NCBI RefSeq assembly: GCF_006386545.1
Contig: NZ_SWAR01000027.1
Span: 88,388 to 152,387, forward strand
Source of the DNA: Methylibium rhizosphaerae
Lineage (GTDB): Bacteria > Pseudomonadota > Gammaproteobacteria > Burkholderiales > Burkholderiaceae_C
Length of the DNA: 64,000 nt
Direction: 5' to 3'
Both the position numbers and the translations under genes were made by a program. The notes under the pieces were generated by a model, which had not been told where the DNA came from, did not search any database, and was given only the letters and a program-made list of their open reading frames with translations. Below, piece after piece: positions 34,316-42,910 of this stretch; the first letter of the stretch is position 1, and every line of letters starts with the position of its first letter.

Positions 34316-37174
34316 ATGAACTTCCATCGAAAGACTCGCATCGCTGCGGCTGTCGCCGCCCTGGCAACTGTCCTGCCGGCGGTTGCCGCCGAAGAAGAAC
34401 CGAACCAGCCCACCGAGCTGCAGCGCGTGCTGGTCACCGGCTCGAACATCAAGCGCATCGACGTCGAGACTTCCGATCCGGTCACGATCATCCGCCGCTC
34501 CGACATCGAACGCTCCGGTGCCTCGACGGTGGTGGACCTGCTGAAGTCGCTGCCCTGGACCACCGATTCCCTGAACGACAAGACCGGCGGGAATTCGTTT
34601 GCCAGCGGTGCATCTTCCGCCTCGCTGCGCCACATGGGCAAGCAATCGACCCTCGTGCTGCTCAACGGTCGCCGCGTCGCACCGTTCGCGCTCGTGGACT
34701 TCCAGGACTACTTCACGAACGTGGATGCGCTGCCGCTGAATGCCATCGAGCGGATCGAGATACTGAAGAACGGCGCCTCCGCCATCTACGGCTCGGACGC
34801 CGTGGCCGGCGTGATCAACGTGATCACCCGCGAGGACTACCAGGGCTTCGAACTCGGCGCCGACACGCAGAAGTCCTTGAACAGCCGCTCGTTCGGAGAA
34901 ACCGGCCTTCACGCCGCGGCCGGCGTGGGCAACATGCAATCCGACGGTTTCAACCTGACCGCGTCGCTGGAGCACTACCACCGCGAAGGGGTCACGTGGC
35001 GCGAGGTGATCGATCACGCCCCGGAACGTTGGCGTGGGCGCCTGCCTCAGGGTCAGGACCAGCTTTCGGTCTACAGCTCGCCGGGCAACCTCAGCCGGCT
35101 CGACGGCAGCAACTGGCATGCAGTGGCCGGGTGCGATGCCAGCCAGATGAGCGACGGCCTGTGCTGGTACGACCGATACAAGGACATGGAAGCCCAGCCG
35201 TCCGCCGATCGCACCAGCCTGCTGGTGTCGTTCAAGGCCGCCGTCACGGCGGACGTCACCGCGTTCGGGGACTTCATCGGCACCCGCACGAAGACCACCT
35301 ACAGGCTCGATCGGCCGACCTACTCGAGCGCGGACCGGCCACTGCTCTGGGCCAACCCCAGCACGGCCCAACTGGACTCCTTCCACTCCTTCGCGCTGCC
35401 TGCCACCCACCCGCTGAACGATACCGGCGAGGACGCGGTGCTCACCTACCGCTTCGCCGATGTCAACCCGAAGCAGGACACCAGGAGCCAGAACTACCGC
35501 CTGGTCACGGGCCTGCGCGGCAACACCAACGGCTACGACTGGGAAACGGCCCTGACCTTCGCACGCTCGACCACCGACCTGCAGGATCGCGGCACGAGCT
35601 ACAGCCGCAGCGGCTTCAGCCGGATGATCGGGGGCACCACCAACCTGAGCGATCCGGCTTCGCCCGTCGATCCGAACTTCTTCAACCAGCCGGGCGGCTA
35701 TCGCATCGGCCAGCAGAACAGCCCCGAAGTGCTGAACGCCCTGTTTCCGCTGCTTGGCTCTCGCGGCAAGCTGACCCAGGTCGCGGTCGACGGCAGGATC
35801 TCCGGTCAGCTGGGTGACCTTCCGGCGGGGCCGATCAGCTTCGCGACCGGCTACGACCTGCGCCATGAGAGGTCGGTCATCGCGTCCACCAGCAACATCC
35901 TGAGCGGTGACATCGTGGCCTACGGGGCAGGCGAGACCGACGGTGCCCGCACTTACGGCGCGGTGTTCGGCGAGCTCATCCTGCCGGTGACGCAAAACCT
36001 GGAGAGCCAGCTGGCCACCCGCGTCGACAAGTTCCCCGGCTTCGGCGCGCACCTCTCGCCCAAGGTCGGCCTGCGCTTCCAGCCCACCAAGGACCTGCTG
36101 CTGCGTGCCACCGCCGAGAGCGGGTTCCGCGCTCCCAACCTGACCGAGGCAGCGCCCTCCACGCGGACGGCGTTCGAGGGTGCGACCGATCCCCTTCGCT
36201 GCCCCGGCGCACAGGCCTATGCGAACGACCTGAGAGCCCAGGCGGAGAGCCTCCCGGCGTCCGACCCCCAGAGGGCCGAGCTGCGGGCGACCGCCGACCA
36301 GGCGGTGAGCAACGAGTGCGCGGCCAATGTGGTGGGCGTGTCCCGGCACAACCCGGCCCTGAAGCCGGAAGTGTCGCGTGGCTACTCGCTGGGCCTGCTG
36401 TTCGAGCCGCTGCACGACACAAGCTTCACCCTGGACTACTGGAATCTGCAGCGCAAGAACGAGATCGGGCTGCGCAGCGTCTCGGACATCGTGAACGGGA
36501 CCGGCCAGATCGCCCCCGGCGCGACGATCAACCGCGACTCGCTCGACAACGACCCCACGTTCACCTCGGCGCAGCTGCAGCAGCAGTACGGCATCACGGC
36601 CGGCGCGCTGACCGGTGTCATGCGGCAGTTCGAGAACACGACGCGCACACGCACCGACGGCATCGACATCGGAGCGAAGACACGCATCGGCACGCCGATC
36701 GGCAGCCTGGAGCTGAACCTGCTCGGCACGTGGCTCCACCGCTTCCAGCGCTACACCAGCACTGCCGGGTATGGAGACAACCTGGCCGGCCAGTACGGCT
36801 TCTCGCGCTGGAGCGCGAACCTGAGCGGTGCGCTGACCAGCGGTGCCTTCGTCAACGGACTGAAGCTGACCTACCGCAGCGGCACCAAGCTGCAGGACGA
36901 CGCCTCTGACGCCGTCTGGACGACGCAAGGCTGCGCCGACAACTTCACCTTGTCAGCCGCCGAGTGCCGGGTGGGCTCCTACGTTCGGACCGACTACTTC
37001 GTCGCCTACAGCGGCATTCGCAACGTGACCCTCGGCGCGTACGTGACGAACCTGTTCAACCGGGCCACGCCGTTCGATCGCAAGGCGTTCTACTACGCGG
37101 GCGACCAGACGCCACCGGTCGAGGACGTCCAAGGCCGCACGCTGCGCCTGGCCCTGGACTACAAGTTCTTCTGA
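34316..37174 (+). CDS. TonB-dependent outer membrane receptor
   Basis: A 952-residue receptor with signal peptide (cleavage near residue 23, AVAAEE). A TonB-box-like stretch (LQRVLVTGSNIKRI) is followed by a plug domain with TLVLLNGRRVA and IERIEILKNGASAIYGSDAVAGVINVIT broken over about 125-165, then a beta-barrel ending in LALDYKFF with the terminal aromatic required by BAM. The SNIKRID and NPALKPEVSRGYSLG features place it in the family common in Xanthomonas and Sphingomonads for sugar or peptide import rather than with siderophore receptors; the ligand is unknown. Start by AGGA six bases upstream. It is followed 63 bases later by a TonB-like gene. Confidence 0.88.
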   Translation: MNFHRKTRIAAAVAALATVLPAVAAEEEPNQPTELQRVLVTGSNIKRIDVETSDPVTIIRRSDIERSGASTVVDLLKSLPWTTDSLNDKTGGNSFASGASSASLRHMGKQSTLVLLNGRRVAPFALVDFQDYFTNVDALPLNAIERIEILKNGASAIYGSDAVAGVINVITREDYQGFELGADTQKSLNSRSFGETGLHAAAGVGNMQSDGFNLTASLEHYHREGVTWREVIDHAPERWRGRLPQGQDQLSVYSSPGNLSRLDGSNWHAVAGCDASQMSDGLCWYDRYKDMEAQPSADRTSLLVSFKAAVTADVTAFGDFIGTRTKTTYRLDRPTYSSADRPLLWANPSTAQLDSFHSFALPATHPLNDTGEDAVLTYRFADVNPKQDTRSQNYRLVTGLRGNTNGYDWETALTFARSTTDLQDRGTSYSRSGFSRMIGGTTNLSDPASPVDPNFFNQPGGYRIGQQNSPEVLNALFPLLGSRGKLTQVAVDGRISGQLGDLPAGPISFATGYDLRHERSVIASTSNILSGDIVAYGAGETDGARTYGAVFGELILPVTQNLESQLATRVDKFPGFGAHLSPKVGLRFQPTKDLLLRATAESGFRAPNLTEAAPSTRTAFEGATDPLRCPGAQAYANDLRAQAESLPASDPQRAELRATADQAVSNECAANVVGVSRHNPALKPEVSRGYSLGLLFEPLHDTSFTLDYWNLQRKNEIGLRSVSDIVNGTGQIAPGATINRDSLDNDPTFTSAQLQQQYGITAGALTGVMRQFENTTRTRTDGIDIGAKTRIGTPIGSLELNLLGTWLHRFQRYTSTAGYGDNLAGQYGFSRWSANLSGALTSGAFVNGLKLTYRSGTKLQDDASDAVWTTQGCADNFTLSAAECRVGSYVRTDYFVAYSGIRNVTLGAYVTNLFNRATPFDRKAFYYAGDQTPPVEDVQGRTLRLALDYKFF

Positions 37175-37237
37175 CGAGCAGCCGGGAGGCCGACATCCCC
37201 GGATCGGCCTCTTGTCCATCGATCCTCCAGAGCCAGC

Positions 37238-38053
37238 ATGGGTCCATCGCGTTTTGCCGCTCCGTCTCGCGTGCCGTGCATGCTGTACTGCGCGCTGCTC
37301 CTGGGCGCCGGCGGCCTGCAGCCGGCCGCCGCCCAGTCCGACCCTTCGACGGACCCCAGGTTCGCCGAAGCCGCCGAGCGAGCGCGCCTCGAAGGCGACA
37401 AGGTCTTCCGGCGGATCTTGATCAACGGACAGTTGCCCAAACGGGCCGGGCAGGCCGCTGCAGAGCCGGCGGCGGCAGCAGCGGCAAGGCGCACCGCGAA
37501 CCCTCCTCCTGGCAAGGCAGCAGCTCCAACGGCTGCTGCAGCACGCCAGCAGACTGCGAACGCGGAAGCTCCATCGCGGACGACCGGACCCTCGGCCTCA
37601 CCCGTGGCCCGGTTGTCCGCCGCGCCGTCCTCTGCTGCCGCTTCGGCGCCAAAGCCGCCGGGTGCAGCATCAGCCCCGCCTGCCGATGTGCCGGCGACTG
37701 CGACTCGCCCGCTCACGGCCGAGGCCCGCCCAGACACTTCGGACGGCCCTGCGGCCACCACGGCACAGGCAGCCGCGCCCGAACAGGAGCAGCCGCTGAT
37801 CCTGGTTCATCAGGTGGACCCTGACTTCCCGGTCGCCATCGTGCGGCGCCAGAAGAAAGGCGCAGTGACGGTCCGCTTCGAGGTGCAGCTCGACGGCAGC
37901 GTGAACCAGCCCGAGGTGATCAGAAGCAGCAATCCGCGGCTGAACCCGGCCGCGCTCGCGGCAGTGGCTCAATGGAAGTTCGAAGCCTTGCTGCGGCCGC
38001 AGACCGCCTCGGCGGAACTGGCGTTCGACTTGCACCAGTCGTTCGACCAATAA
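37238..38053 (+). CDS. TonB C-terminal-domain protein with a signal-peptide-like N terminus
   Basis: A 271-residue protein. The C-terminal ~85 residues form a TonB-type domain (DFPVAIVRRQKKGAVTVRF, RLNPAALAAVAQWKFE). A long Ala/Pro-rich linker (about 65-180) precedes it. The N terminus (MLYCALLLGAGGLQPAAAQS) looks like a cleavable signal peptide rather than the uncleaved anchor that standard TonB uses to contact ExbB/ExbD. It may be an accessory periplasmic partner of the receptor just upstream. It ends before a strong terminator. Confidence 0.8.
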   Translation: MGPSRFAAPSRVPCMLYCALLLGAGGLQPAAAQSDPSTDPRFAEAAERARLEGDKVFRRILINGQLPKRAGQAAAEPAAAAAARRTANPPPGKAAAPTAAAARQQTANAEAPSRTTGPSASPVARLSAAPSSAAASAPKPPGAASAPPADVPATATRPLTAEARPDTSDGPAATTAQAAAPEQEQPLILVHQVDPDFPVAIVRRQKKGAVTVRFEVQLDGSVNQPEVIRSSNPRLNPAALAAVAQWKFEALLRPQTASAELAFDLHQSFDQ

Positions 38054-38077
38054 GGCGGCTCCCGAAGGAGAAACAAA

Positions 38078-38115
38078 AAAGCCAGCAAGTTCGACGACTT
38101 GCTGGCTTTCTGTTT
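38078..38115. terminator. bidirectional rho-independent terminator
   Basis: A perfect stem, GCCAGCAAGT and ACTTGCTGGC around TCGACG, flanked by an A run on the left and a T-rich run on the right. It can end the TonB-like gene on the plus strand and, on the minus strand, would have ended the tRNA-Val whose 3' part lies beside it. Confidence 0.85.
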
Positions 38116-38160
38116 TGGTGGGCGGTGCAGGGTTCGAACCTGCGACCCCTGCCGTGTGAA
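38116..38160 (-). tRNA. 3' fragment of a tRNA-Val gene (CAC anticodon loop onward), putative att site
   Basis: Read on the minus strand, the 45 bases from 38160 to 38116 contain the anticodon loop TTCACAC, the 3' anticodon-stem strand, the variable loop, the T arm with GGTTCGAACC and an acceptor strand ending in CCA. This matches the 3' half of a tRNA-Val; the 5' half is absent and the sequence to the right is unrelated. A displaced 3' tRNA end is the typical scar of an element that integrated into the gene, so this is probably one attachment-site copy and the left border of the accessory region. Confidence 0.75.
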
Positions 38161-38244
38161 CCCAAGTGACAGACATCGGCCACAGTGGTTTACGAGGGGA
38201 GCGACCGCCACGGACCGCCCGAAAACGCGCCTGTCGGACCAACT

Positions 38245-38266
38245 TTTACACCGGAATTTACACCGG
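38245..38266 (+). repeat. paired 10-bp direct repeat next to the tRNA fragment
   Basis: TTTACACCGG occurs twice, separated by two bases, about 85 bases inside the presumed island end. Such short direct repeats next to an att core can be arm-type sites of a tyrosine integrase; no integrase gene remains here. Confidence 0.4.
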
Positions 38267-38639
38267 GCTACGACGTTCAATCCTGCAGCGCCTGCTGAAG
38301 GCGCCAGCCGCATCCCGACTACCAAGTGCCGCTGTGCAGCGTTCTCGGTCGCTCGGGCGCGAAGGCCGGACTGACGCTGGCCGCTATCAAGCAGTCGCTG
38401 AGACTAGCGACCGCGCACGGAACGAAGGTCAGCAGTACGAGCTACAGCGGTCGTGGGCCTACAGCGTAGCCCTCAGCGCCGCGGCCGACTGCTTCTCTTC
38501 GTTCTGAACTTGCGCTGGCGACCCTGAAGAGACATCCGCTGTGCTGATCTCGGCGCCCCGAAGCAGCCGTTCGGACCCACACCGAGGCCCCCGAAGTTGG
38601 CCCAGCAGCGGAGGGCACCCATCGGCAGGCAGAACTCCG

Positions 38640-39132
38640 CGCGATTGAGGCGCCGGACAGACGAGGCCGACAGCGGCGCGGTCACGCTGATTCAACGATT
38701 TGGATCTGCGGCCAATCTCAACATTCACCTCCACTGCGTGGTGCTGGACGGCGTGTACCGGCGCGGCACCGACGGCGCGCCGGCATTCGTCGAAGTACCT
38801 GCGCCGACCGACGCAGCGCGGCAGACGGTGTTGCACAAGATCATCACACGCATGATGACGCTGTCACCCGCAGGGGGGTGTGGGTCGAAGAGGAGGGTTC
38901 GACCTACATGGCCGACAACGATGCTGATTCGGACGAGGCCCGCGCGCTCAGGCCGCTCCAGGCCGCAGCGTGTACATACCGCATCGCCTTCGGCCCTCGC
39001 GCCGGGCTGAAGATGTTGACTCTACGAGGTGCGATGCCACGTGAAACCGTAGCGAGCCAGCCCCGGTGCGCCGACATCGACGGACTCAGCTTGTACGCCG
39101 CGGTGCGAGTCGAAGCATGCGACCGCAGGCCT
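38640..39132 (+). pseudogene. IS91-family transposase remnant (left copy)
   Basis: A central part of an IS91-type (HUH, rolling-circle) transposase: GAVTLIQRFGSAANLNIHL, with the His-hydrophobe-His around IHLHC, then DGVYRRG. After about 38875 the protein continues in another frame (EEEGSTYMADN, AFGPRAGLKML) and stops at 39132 long before the usual end. Both the N-terminal zinc finger and the catalytic Tyr region are missing, so it is inactive. A similar remnant, in the same orientation, lies at 41.7-42.3 kb. The 480 bases between the tRNA fragment and this remnant hold no gene that I recognise. Confidence 0.75.
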
Positions 39133-39290
39133 TAGGGCCTAGACGCCGTTCTCCCCCTTGCGCCGCGCCAGCTCAGCGATCCGGCGGACGCCTGAGGCGC
39201 GGGCTCGTCCTCAATGCGCATGAGGCGCCCGCAATGGCGGGCACACACAATGGGCTTGCCTGTCCCCCCATCCGTTCGTAGGAGGTGCTC

Positions 39291-39995
39291 ATGAGCCTGA
39301 CCGAATCGCAAGCGGTCTTTGCCAGCGTGCACGAGACCGCGATCAACGACTTCGTGGCCGCCTTCTGCAGGGCGCGGCCCCGCTACCTGAACTACGGTTC
39401 GCCGGCCTTCACGCCCATCACGACCGTTGCCGAAACCCAGATGGACGCGATTGCCTTTCCGGGCTTGGCCGGCGGCATCGAGTGGCGATTGCGGCTCGGC
39501 ATTCCGACAATCGACCTGTTCAAGCAAAGCCATCCCCTGCCCCCCGAGCTGGCGCTCGGCCCCGGCCAGTTCAGCCTCCAAACCGAGGCGGAGCTCTGCA
39601 TCGAGTGCCGCAAGATCCGCATCGATCCCAAGCCGCCGCGCCCGCCGCGCGGCAAGGACAACCCCAACGAGCCGCCGCGCGACGACCGGCCGCATCCGAT
39701 CGCCGAGCTCACCTGTTTCCGTGTCCGTGTCTTCGCGATCGGGCACCTGGAGCAGGTCGTCACGACGACCGGCGAGGATGCGATTGCCTTTGCCGTCGAC
39801 GCGGTCGAGATCGTGGACATCCAGCCGGCCGAGCTTGAGAGTTTCCTCGAGTGCTTGCTGTTCATGATCCTGCAAGCCGTGCTGGCCGGCATACGCCTGC
39901 CGCTCAGCGCGCTCCGGGCCGACGCGTTCCCGCTCGCGCTAACCGTCGGCCCAGTGATCGAAGACGATCAGATCAAGGCACGCGGAACCCTCTGA
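39291..39995 (+). CDS. unrecognised protein, first gene of a three-gene operon
   Basis: A 234-residue protein, no signal peptide. It contains a Cys-x-x-Cys (LCIECRKIRID), a Pro/Arg/Asp-rich loop (about 120-145), and two beta-rich segments (VRVFAIGHLEQV, AVEIVDIQP) before a hydrophobic helix near 190. I do not recognise the family. GGAGG precedes the ATG at the right distance. It lies 26 bases ahead of the next gene and all three genes run together, so the products likely act together. Base use is GC-rich like the left part of the window, unlike the genes from 42.5 kb on. Confidence 0.65.
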   Translation: MSLTESQAVFASVHETAINDFVAAFCRARPRYLNYGSPAFTPITTVAETQMDAIAFPGLAGGIEWRLRLGIPTIDLFKQSHPLPPELALGPGQFSLQTEAELCIECRKIRIDPKPPRPPRGKDNPNEPPRDDRPHPIAELTCFRVRVFAIGHLEQVVTTTGEDAIAFAVDAVEIVDIQPAELESFLECLLFMILQAVLAGIRLPLSALRADAFPLALTVGPVIEDDQIKARGTL

Positions 39996-40020
39996 TCCCA
40001 CGTACTCCGGGAGAGCAGCC

Positions 40021-40821
40021 ATGCCCGAAATCATTGCAGCGGTGGACGAAACCAGCGCCAACAGCCTGATCGACACCGCGATCGGAGCGATCCCGCCGCA
40101 GTCGGCCAGCGGATCGAGCAGCCTCGGCCCGTTCGTCGTCACGTATGGCGTGAGCGCGACGCTGGTGAGCGGCGATGTCGACCTGCGGGCGCCCGACATC
40201 ATCGGCCTGCGCGATGTACGCGTGAACTTCACGCTCAACTTCAGCTTCGGCTTCGACCTGAGCACGATCCTGCCCGACTTCTGCCTGCCGCAAGTCTGCG
40301 TCCGCATCCCCTGCGTCGGTCGGGTGTGCACGCCGCGCATCTGCATCGACTGGCCGACCATCGCGATCCCCGTCTCGTTCAGCGACTTCGTCGAGGCCGA
40401 TGGCGACTTCCGCCTGCTGGCAACGCTGAACAGCGGCGTGTGGAAGGTCGAAGCCCAGATCGTCGGCCTGCCGAGCTTGCGGTTCGGACTCGCGACGGGA
40501 GCGCTGCTGCTCGCGATCGGCGCGGCCGCAGCTCTGGTCCTCGCGCCGATCCCGTTCATCGGGCCCTTCCTGGCGATCGCGGTCAACGCGATCCTGCTCG
40601 CGATCGGCATTGCCGGTGTGACGGGTCTGCTTGGCCCGATTCTCACCCCGTTCGTCAGCGGCCTGCGGATCCCGATCCATGAGGTTCCGCAAGTCTTCGA
40701 AGTGCTGCCGATCGAGGGGCCCGTCGATCCGCGCGTCACCGTCACGATCGACGCCATCGCTGCCGAAGTGCGCACCAGCGACGAGGACGAACTTGTCATC
40801 ACCGCCGACATCTCCGCCTGA
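40021..40821 (+). CDS. unrecognised protein with hydrophobic helices, second gene of the operon
   Basis: A 266-residue protein. The first half is beta-rich with five Cys within about 28 residues (FCLPQVCVRIPC then VCTPRICIDW), a cluster that could bind metal or form disulfides. Two hydrophobic segments with small residues follow (about 160-190 and 190-215) and could span or insert into a membrane. The C-terminal 50 residues are beta-rich and acidic. There is no signal peptide, and no family is recognised. Ten bases separate it from the cupredoxin-like gene. Confidence 0.65.
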   Translation: MPEIIAAVDETSANSLIDTAIGAIPPQSASGSSSLGPFVVTYGVSATLVSGDVDLRAPDIIGLRDVRVNFTLNFSFGFDLSTILPDFCLPQVCVRIPCVGRVCTPRICIDWPTIAIPVSFSDFVEADGDFRLLATLNSGVWKVEAQIVGLPSLRFGLATGALLLAIGAAAALVLAPIPFIGPFLAIAVNAILLAIGIAGVTGLLGPILTPFVSGLRIPIHEVPQVFEVLPIEGPVDPRVTVTIDAIAAEVRTSDEDELVITADISA

Positions 40822-40832
40822 AGGAGCAACAA

Positions 40833-41546
40833 ATGCTTGAACCCGCTTCCTCGCGCATCTCCGCCAAGCCCGGCTGCTGCGAGCCCGAATCCAACACGCC
40901 CTCGCGCGCCATCGGACTCAACGTGCTCGACAGCCGCGCGATCGGCCGGGCGAGTTGCTTCGCACAGCGCTTCATGCGGCCCGGCGTGTACGAGTACGTC
41001 GTCGTGCCCGGCCACGGCCATGCGCTCGCGGCCGAATATCCGTTCCGCGTCGTCGTCGACGAAGAGAAGGGGCGAGAGATGACGCAGCACGACGTGCTGG
41101 TGAAGGATGCCACGCGTGGCTTCGACGTCGACCGACGGGAAGTCCGGATCAACACAGGTGACCTGGTGCTGTGGAGCGGCGCCGGGCGCACTACCGCGGC
41201 CTTCGCTGTCGTCGGCGAGCACGACTTCTTCAGCAGCGCGCGGATGGTGAACGAGTGCGGCTACAGCCACGCCTTCGGCGCGGCCGGCGAGTATCGCTGG
41301 ATCGACGCCCATGGCAGCGGCATCGGCGGTGTCGTGCGCGTCCGCAACCCCCAGGCCGACGATCCCAAGGCGTTCGCCGAATGGCAGCGCGCGCTCGGCG
41401 ATGGCGCGCTCGTCATGATCCAGGACGGCAAGGTCGACCGGCAGGAGATCGACATCATGACGAGCCAGACCGTGTTCTTCGCCGTCGTCACCGGCCCCGG
41501 CATCTCGATCACCGACGCCCGGCTGCTCGACATCAGCCGGCGTTGA
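40833..41546 (+). CDS. cupredoxin-like protein, third gene of the operon
   Basis: A 237-residue protein. Residues about 100-170 look like a cupredoxin/plastocyanin fold: VRINTGDLVLWSG, VVGEHDFFSS, then ECGYSHAFGAAGEYRW and a Gly-rich strand. Cys and His (NECGYSH) are placed as copper ligands would be, but the usual order of a blue-copper site is not clearly satisfied. The N terminus has a Cys-Cys pair (PGCCEPES) and no signal peptide. With the two preceding proteins it may form a metal-containing complex; this is inference. Confidence 0.6.
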   Translation: MLEPASSRISAKPGCCEPESNTPSRAIGLNVLDSRAIGRASCFAQRFMRPGVYEYVVVPGHGHALAAEYPFRVVVDEEKGREMTQHDVLVKDATRGFDVDRREVRINTGDLVLWSGAGRTTAAFAVVGEHDFFSSARMVNECGYSHAFGAAGEYRWIDAHGSGIGGVVRVRNPQADDPKAFAEWQRALGDGALVMIQDGKVDRQEIDIMTSQTVFFAVVTGPGISITDARLLDISRR

Positions 41547-41711
41547 GCAGCATCGAATCGTCCATCGCGATGGGGAGACGATCCGGCGCCGCGCTACCCA
41601 TATTGCACTGACCGACAAGCTACGCGTGGGCGCCAATGTCGGCCCGAAAGGCACGAGATCACATCACGGCCGTTGCAGTTGAGTGCCTTGTCGTGGCCAC
41701 GCGCTTCATGA

Positions 41712-42269
41712 CCCATTGCCGAGTTCGACGCCTTCCTCGAATGCGGCATCCTGGCGCACGGCTTTCTGAGGCTTCGCTGCGGTGACTGCTGGCACGACAA
41801 GCTGGTCGCCTTCAGTTGCAAGCGCCGCGGGTTCTGCCAGTCATGCGGCGCCCGGCGCGTGGCACAGACGGCGGCGAACCTGGTGGACCTTCCCCACGTG
41901 CCGGTGCGCCAGTGGGTGCCGTCGCCGCCGATCCCGTTGCGCCTTCGGGCGGACCGGTCTCGAGGCCGACGAAGCCCCAGCGGCGCGGTCACGTTGATCC
42001 AGCGCCTTGGCTCGGCGGTGGCCAACCTCAACATCCACCTGAACTGCCTGGTGATGGACGGCGTGTACAGGCGCGGTGCCGAAGGCGAGCCCGTGTTTGG
42101 CGAGGTGCCCGCGCATAGCGACGAAAAGCTGCAGGCGGTGCTGCACAAGATCATCACCCGCATCATGAAGCTGCTCACCCGTCGGGGGGTACTCATCGAA
42201 GAGCAGGGCCAAACCTATGTGTGTCATGCGCGGTTCTCGCCTTCGTTCGACAGTAGTTGTCGTGAATGA
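41712..42269 (+). pseudogene. IS91-family transposase remnant (right copy)
   Basis: An open frame that joins the N-terminal zinc-finger region of an IS91 transposase (RLRCGDC, KRRGFCQSCGARR, HVPVRQWVPS) directly to the central GAVTLIQRLGS / NLNIHLNC / DGVYRRG part, so around 150-200 residues in between are deleted in frame. The usual start is also lost (stop at 41709-41711), and the end is cut at about 42235 where a gene on the other strand begins to be disrupted. Not functional. Confidence 0.75.
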
Positions 42270-42558
42270 CAGACGCGTTTATGTACTCGCCTTCGAATGG
42301 TCCCCCAATGAACGACCAAAAGAACTGAGGGATTGCCGCACCATCCACTTCTGTTTGTGCTGGCGCTACCCATTGCAGGCCATTTGGGTCGTCAAATCTG
42401 AAGTCGTTCTGCAACCTAAACGTTGGTCGAGGCTTTGCTTCAACGTTGAAGACGCCGCGGAGCTCGTCCAAGAACTTGCCAAAGTACTCCTGAGAGAGAG
42501 CGGCTGAAGGAATGGCAGCAGGAAACACTGTGAGCACAAGCGAACGAGCCCTGTTCAT
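42193..42558 (-). pseudogene. 3'-truncated DUF1353 protein
   Basis: The first ~108 codons encode a secreted protein (signal-like start ending ALSQ) with the DUF1353 core: DGAAIPQFFWSFIGGPF, then NASVIHDNYC with the His-Asp pair. The protein runs straight into DNA of the IS91 remnant and ends after a few foreign codons. DUF1353 domains are found in phage- and island-borne proteins of unclear role. GGAGG lies before the ATG, so it is likely still translated. Confidence 0.65.
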
Positions 42559-42910
42559 GGTGTCCTCCTAAGTGTCTGTCGTGGCCTCTGCGATGCCTAG
42601 CATTGGGGTTGCGCGGACTACCGGACTACAACAGCGCAACTTGCAGCGGCCTGCGGTACTGACCAAGATTTCCCTTCGATCACGCATTCAGCGCGGGCGC
42701 TGTTCGTTGATCAACCTTGCGCACCCGCGCAAGCCTTGCGCACTGGCTGTAGGCCAACACTCGCTGGTCCGCGCCGGTGCGCCTGAGCCTCATGAATGCG
42801 ACGTCTCGCTGTGACTATTGGCGCCCGACGTTCGGCTGTCGATGCTCGGCTGAGCCGCCGTGAGCCTGTGAACGCAACGACGGCGTTCTGGAAGAGCTGA
42901 GCGCAGATGG
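42559..42910. other. intergenic region without a recognisable gene
   Basis: About 350 bases between the truncated DUF1353 gene and the PEP-CTERM gene, both on the minus strand. Short frames only; no motif, repeat or clear promoter found. Confidence 0.4.
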
